The translations under genes were made by a program, and so were the position numbers. A DNA stretch of 5,574 nt from the NCBI GenBank assembly GCA_003517725.1, contig DOZZ01000122.1, forward strand, positions 1-5,574, written 5' to 3'. Source of the DNA: Bryobacterales bacterium (lineage in GTDB: Bacteria; Acidobacteriota; Terriglobia; Bryobacterales; Bryobacteraceae). This document shows positions 5,571-5,574 of this stretch, piece by piece (position 1 is the first letter of the stretch; each line of letters opens with the position of its first letter). The notes under the pieces were generated by a model. That model saw only the letters and a list, made by a program, of their open reading frames with translations. It had not been told where the DNA came from and made no database searches.

Positions 5571-5574
5571 GAGC

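Overview
The window looks like chromosomal DNA of a GC-rich Gram-negative bacterium, most likely an acidobacterium of the Solibacter/Bryobacter type. This placement is an inference. It rests on the coiled-coil porin family at the left end, the secreted protein next to it, and the style of the intergenic tandem hairpins. No rRNA, tRNA, CRISPR array, transposase or phage gene is visible. Every gene is intact.

Left part, all on the minus strand and read right to left. A riboflavin-pathway gene (ribB type, 2851-3948) has a working-looking DHBP synthase half and a GTP cyclohydrolase II-like half with no cysteine left to bind zinc. After 47 bases comes a secreted protein of unknown function (1871-2803), probably on the same transcript. 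A 248-base gap (1623-1870) follows, then an outer-membrane porin with a signal peptide, a coiled coil and a beta-barrel (36-1622). The gap holds three structures: a tandem-hairpin element that looks like a dispersed repeat, a long imperfect palindrome (GTTACAAAC/GTTTGTAAC arms), and a hairpin that buries the porin's Shine-Dalgarno sequence. The porin therefore appears to be a separate unit with its own control.

Right part, on the plus strand. A 67-base divergent promoter region (3949-4015) separates ribB from a two-gene unit. That unit encodes the membrane diadenylate cyclase CdaA (4016-4861) and its YbbR-domain partner CdaR (4861-5502), whose stop and start codons overlap. CdaA makes the second messenger c-di-AMP, and CdaR is the membrane-anchored regulator usually encoded beside it. 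A strong intrinsic terminator lies right after cdaR, so glmM, the usual third gene of this cluster, is not obviously part of the transcript.

The core genes are conventional. The points most worth a second look are the RNA and DNA structures in front of the porin, the altered active-site and zinc-site residues of the RibB protein, and the -10-like boxes placed very close to both divergent start codons. I found no clearly new multi-gene system.
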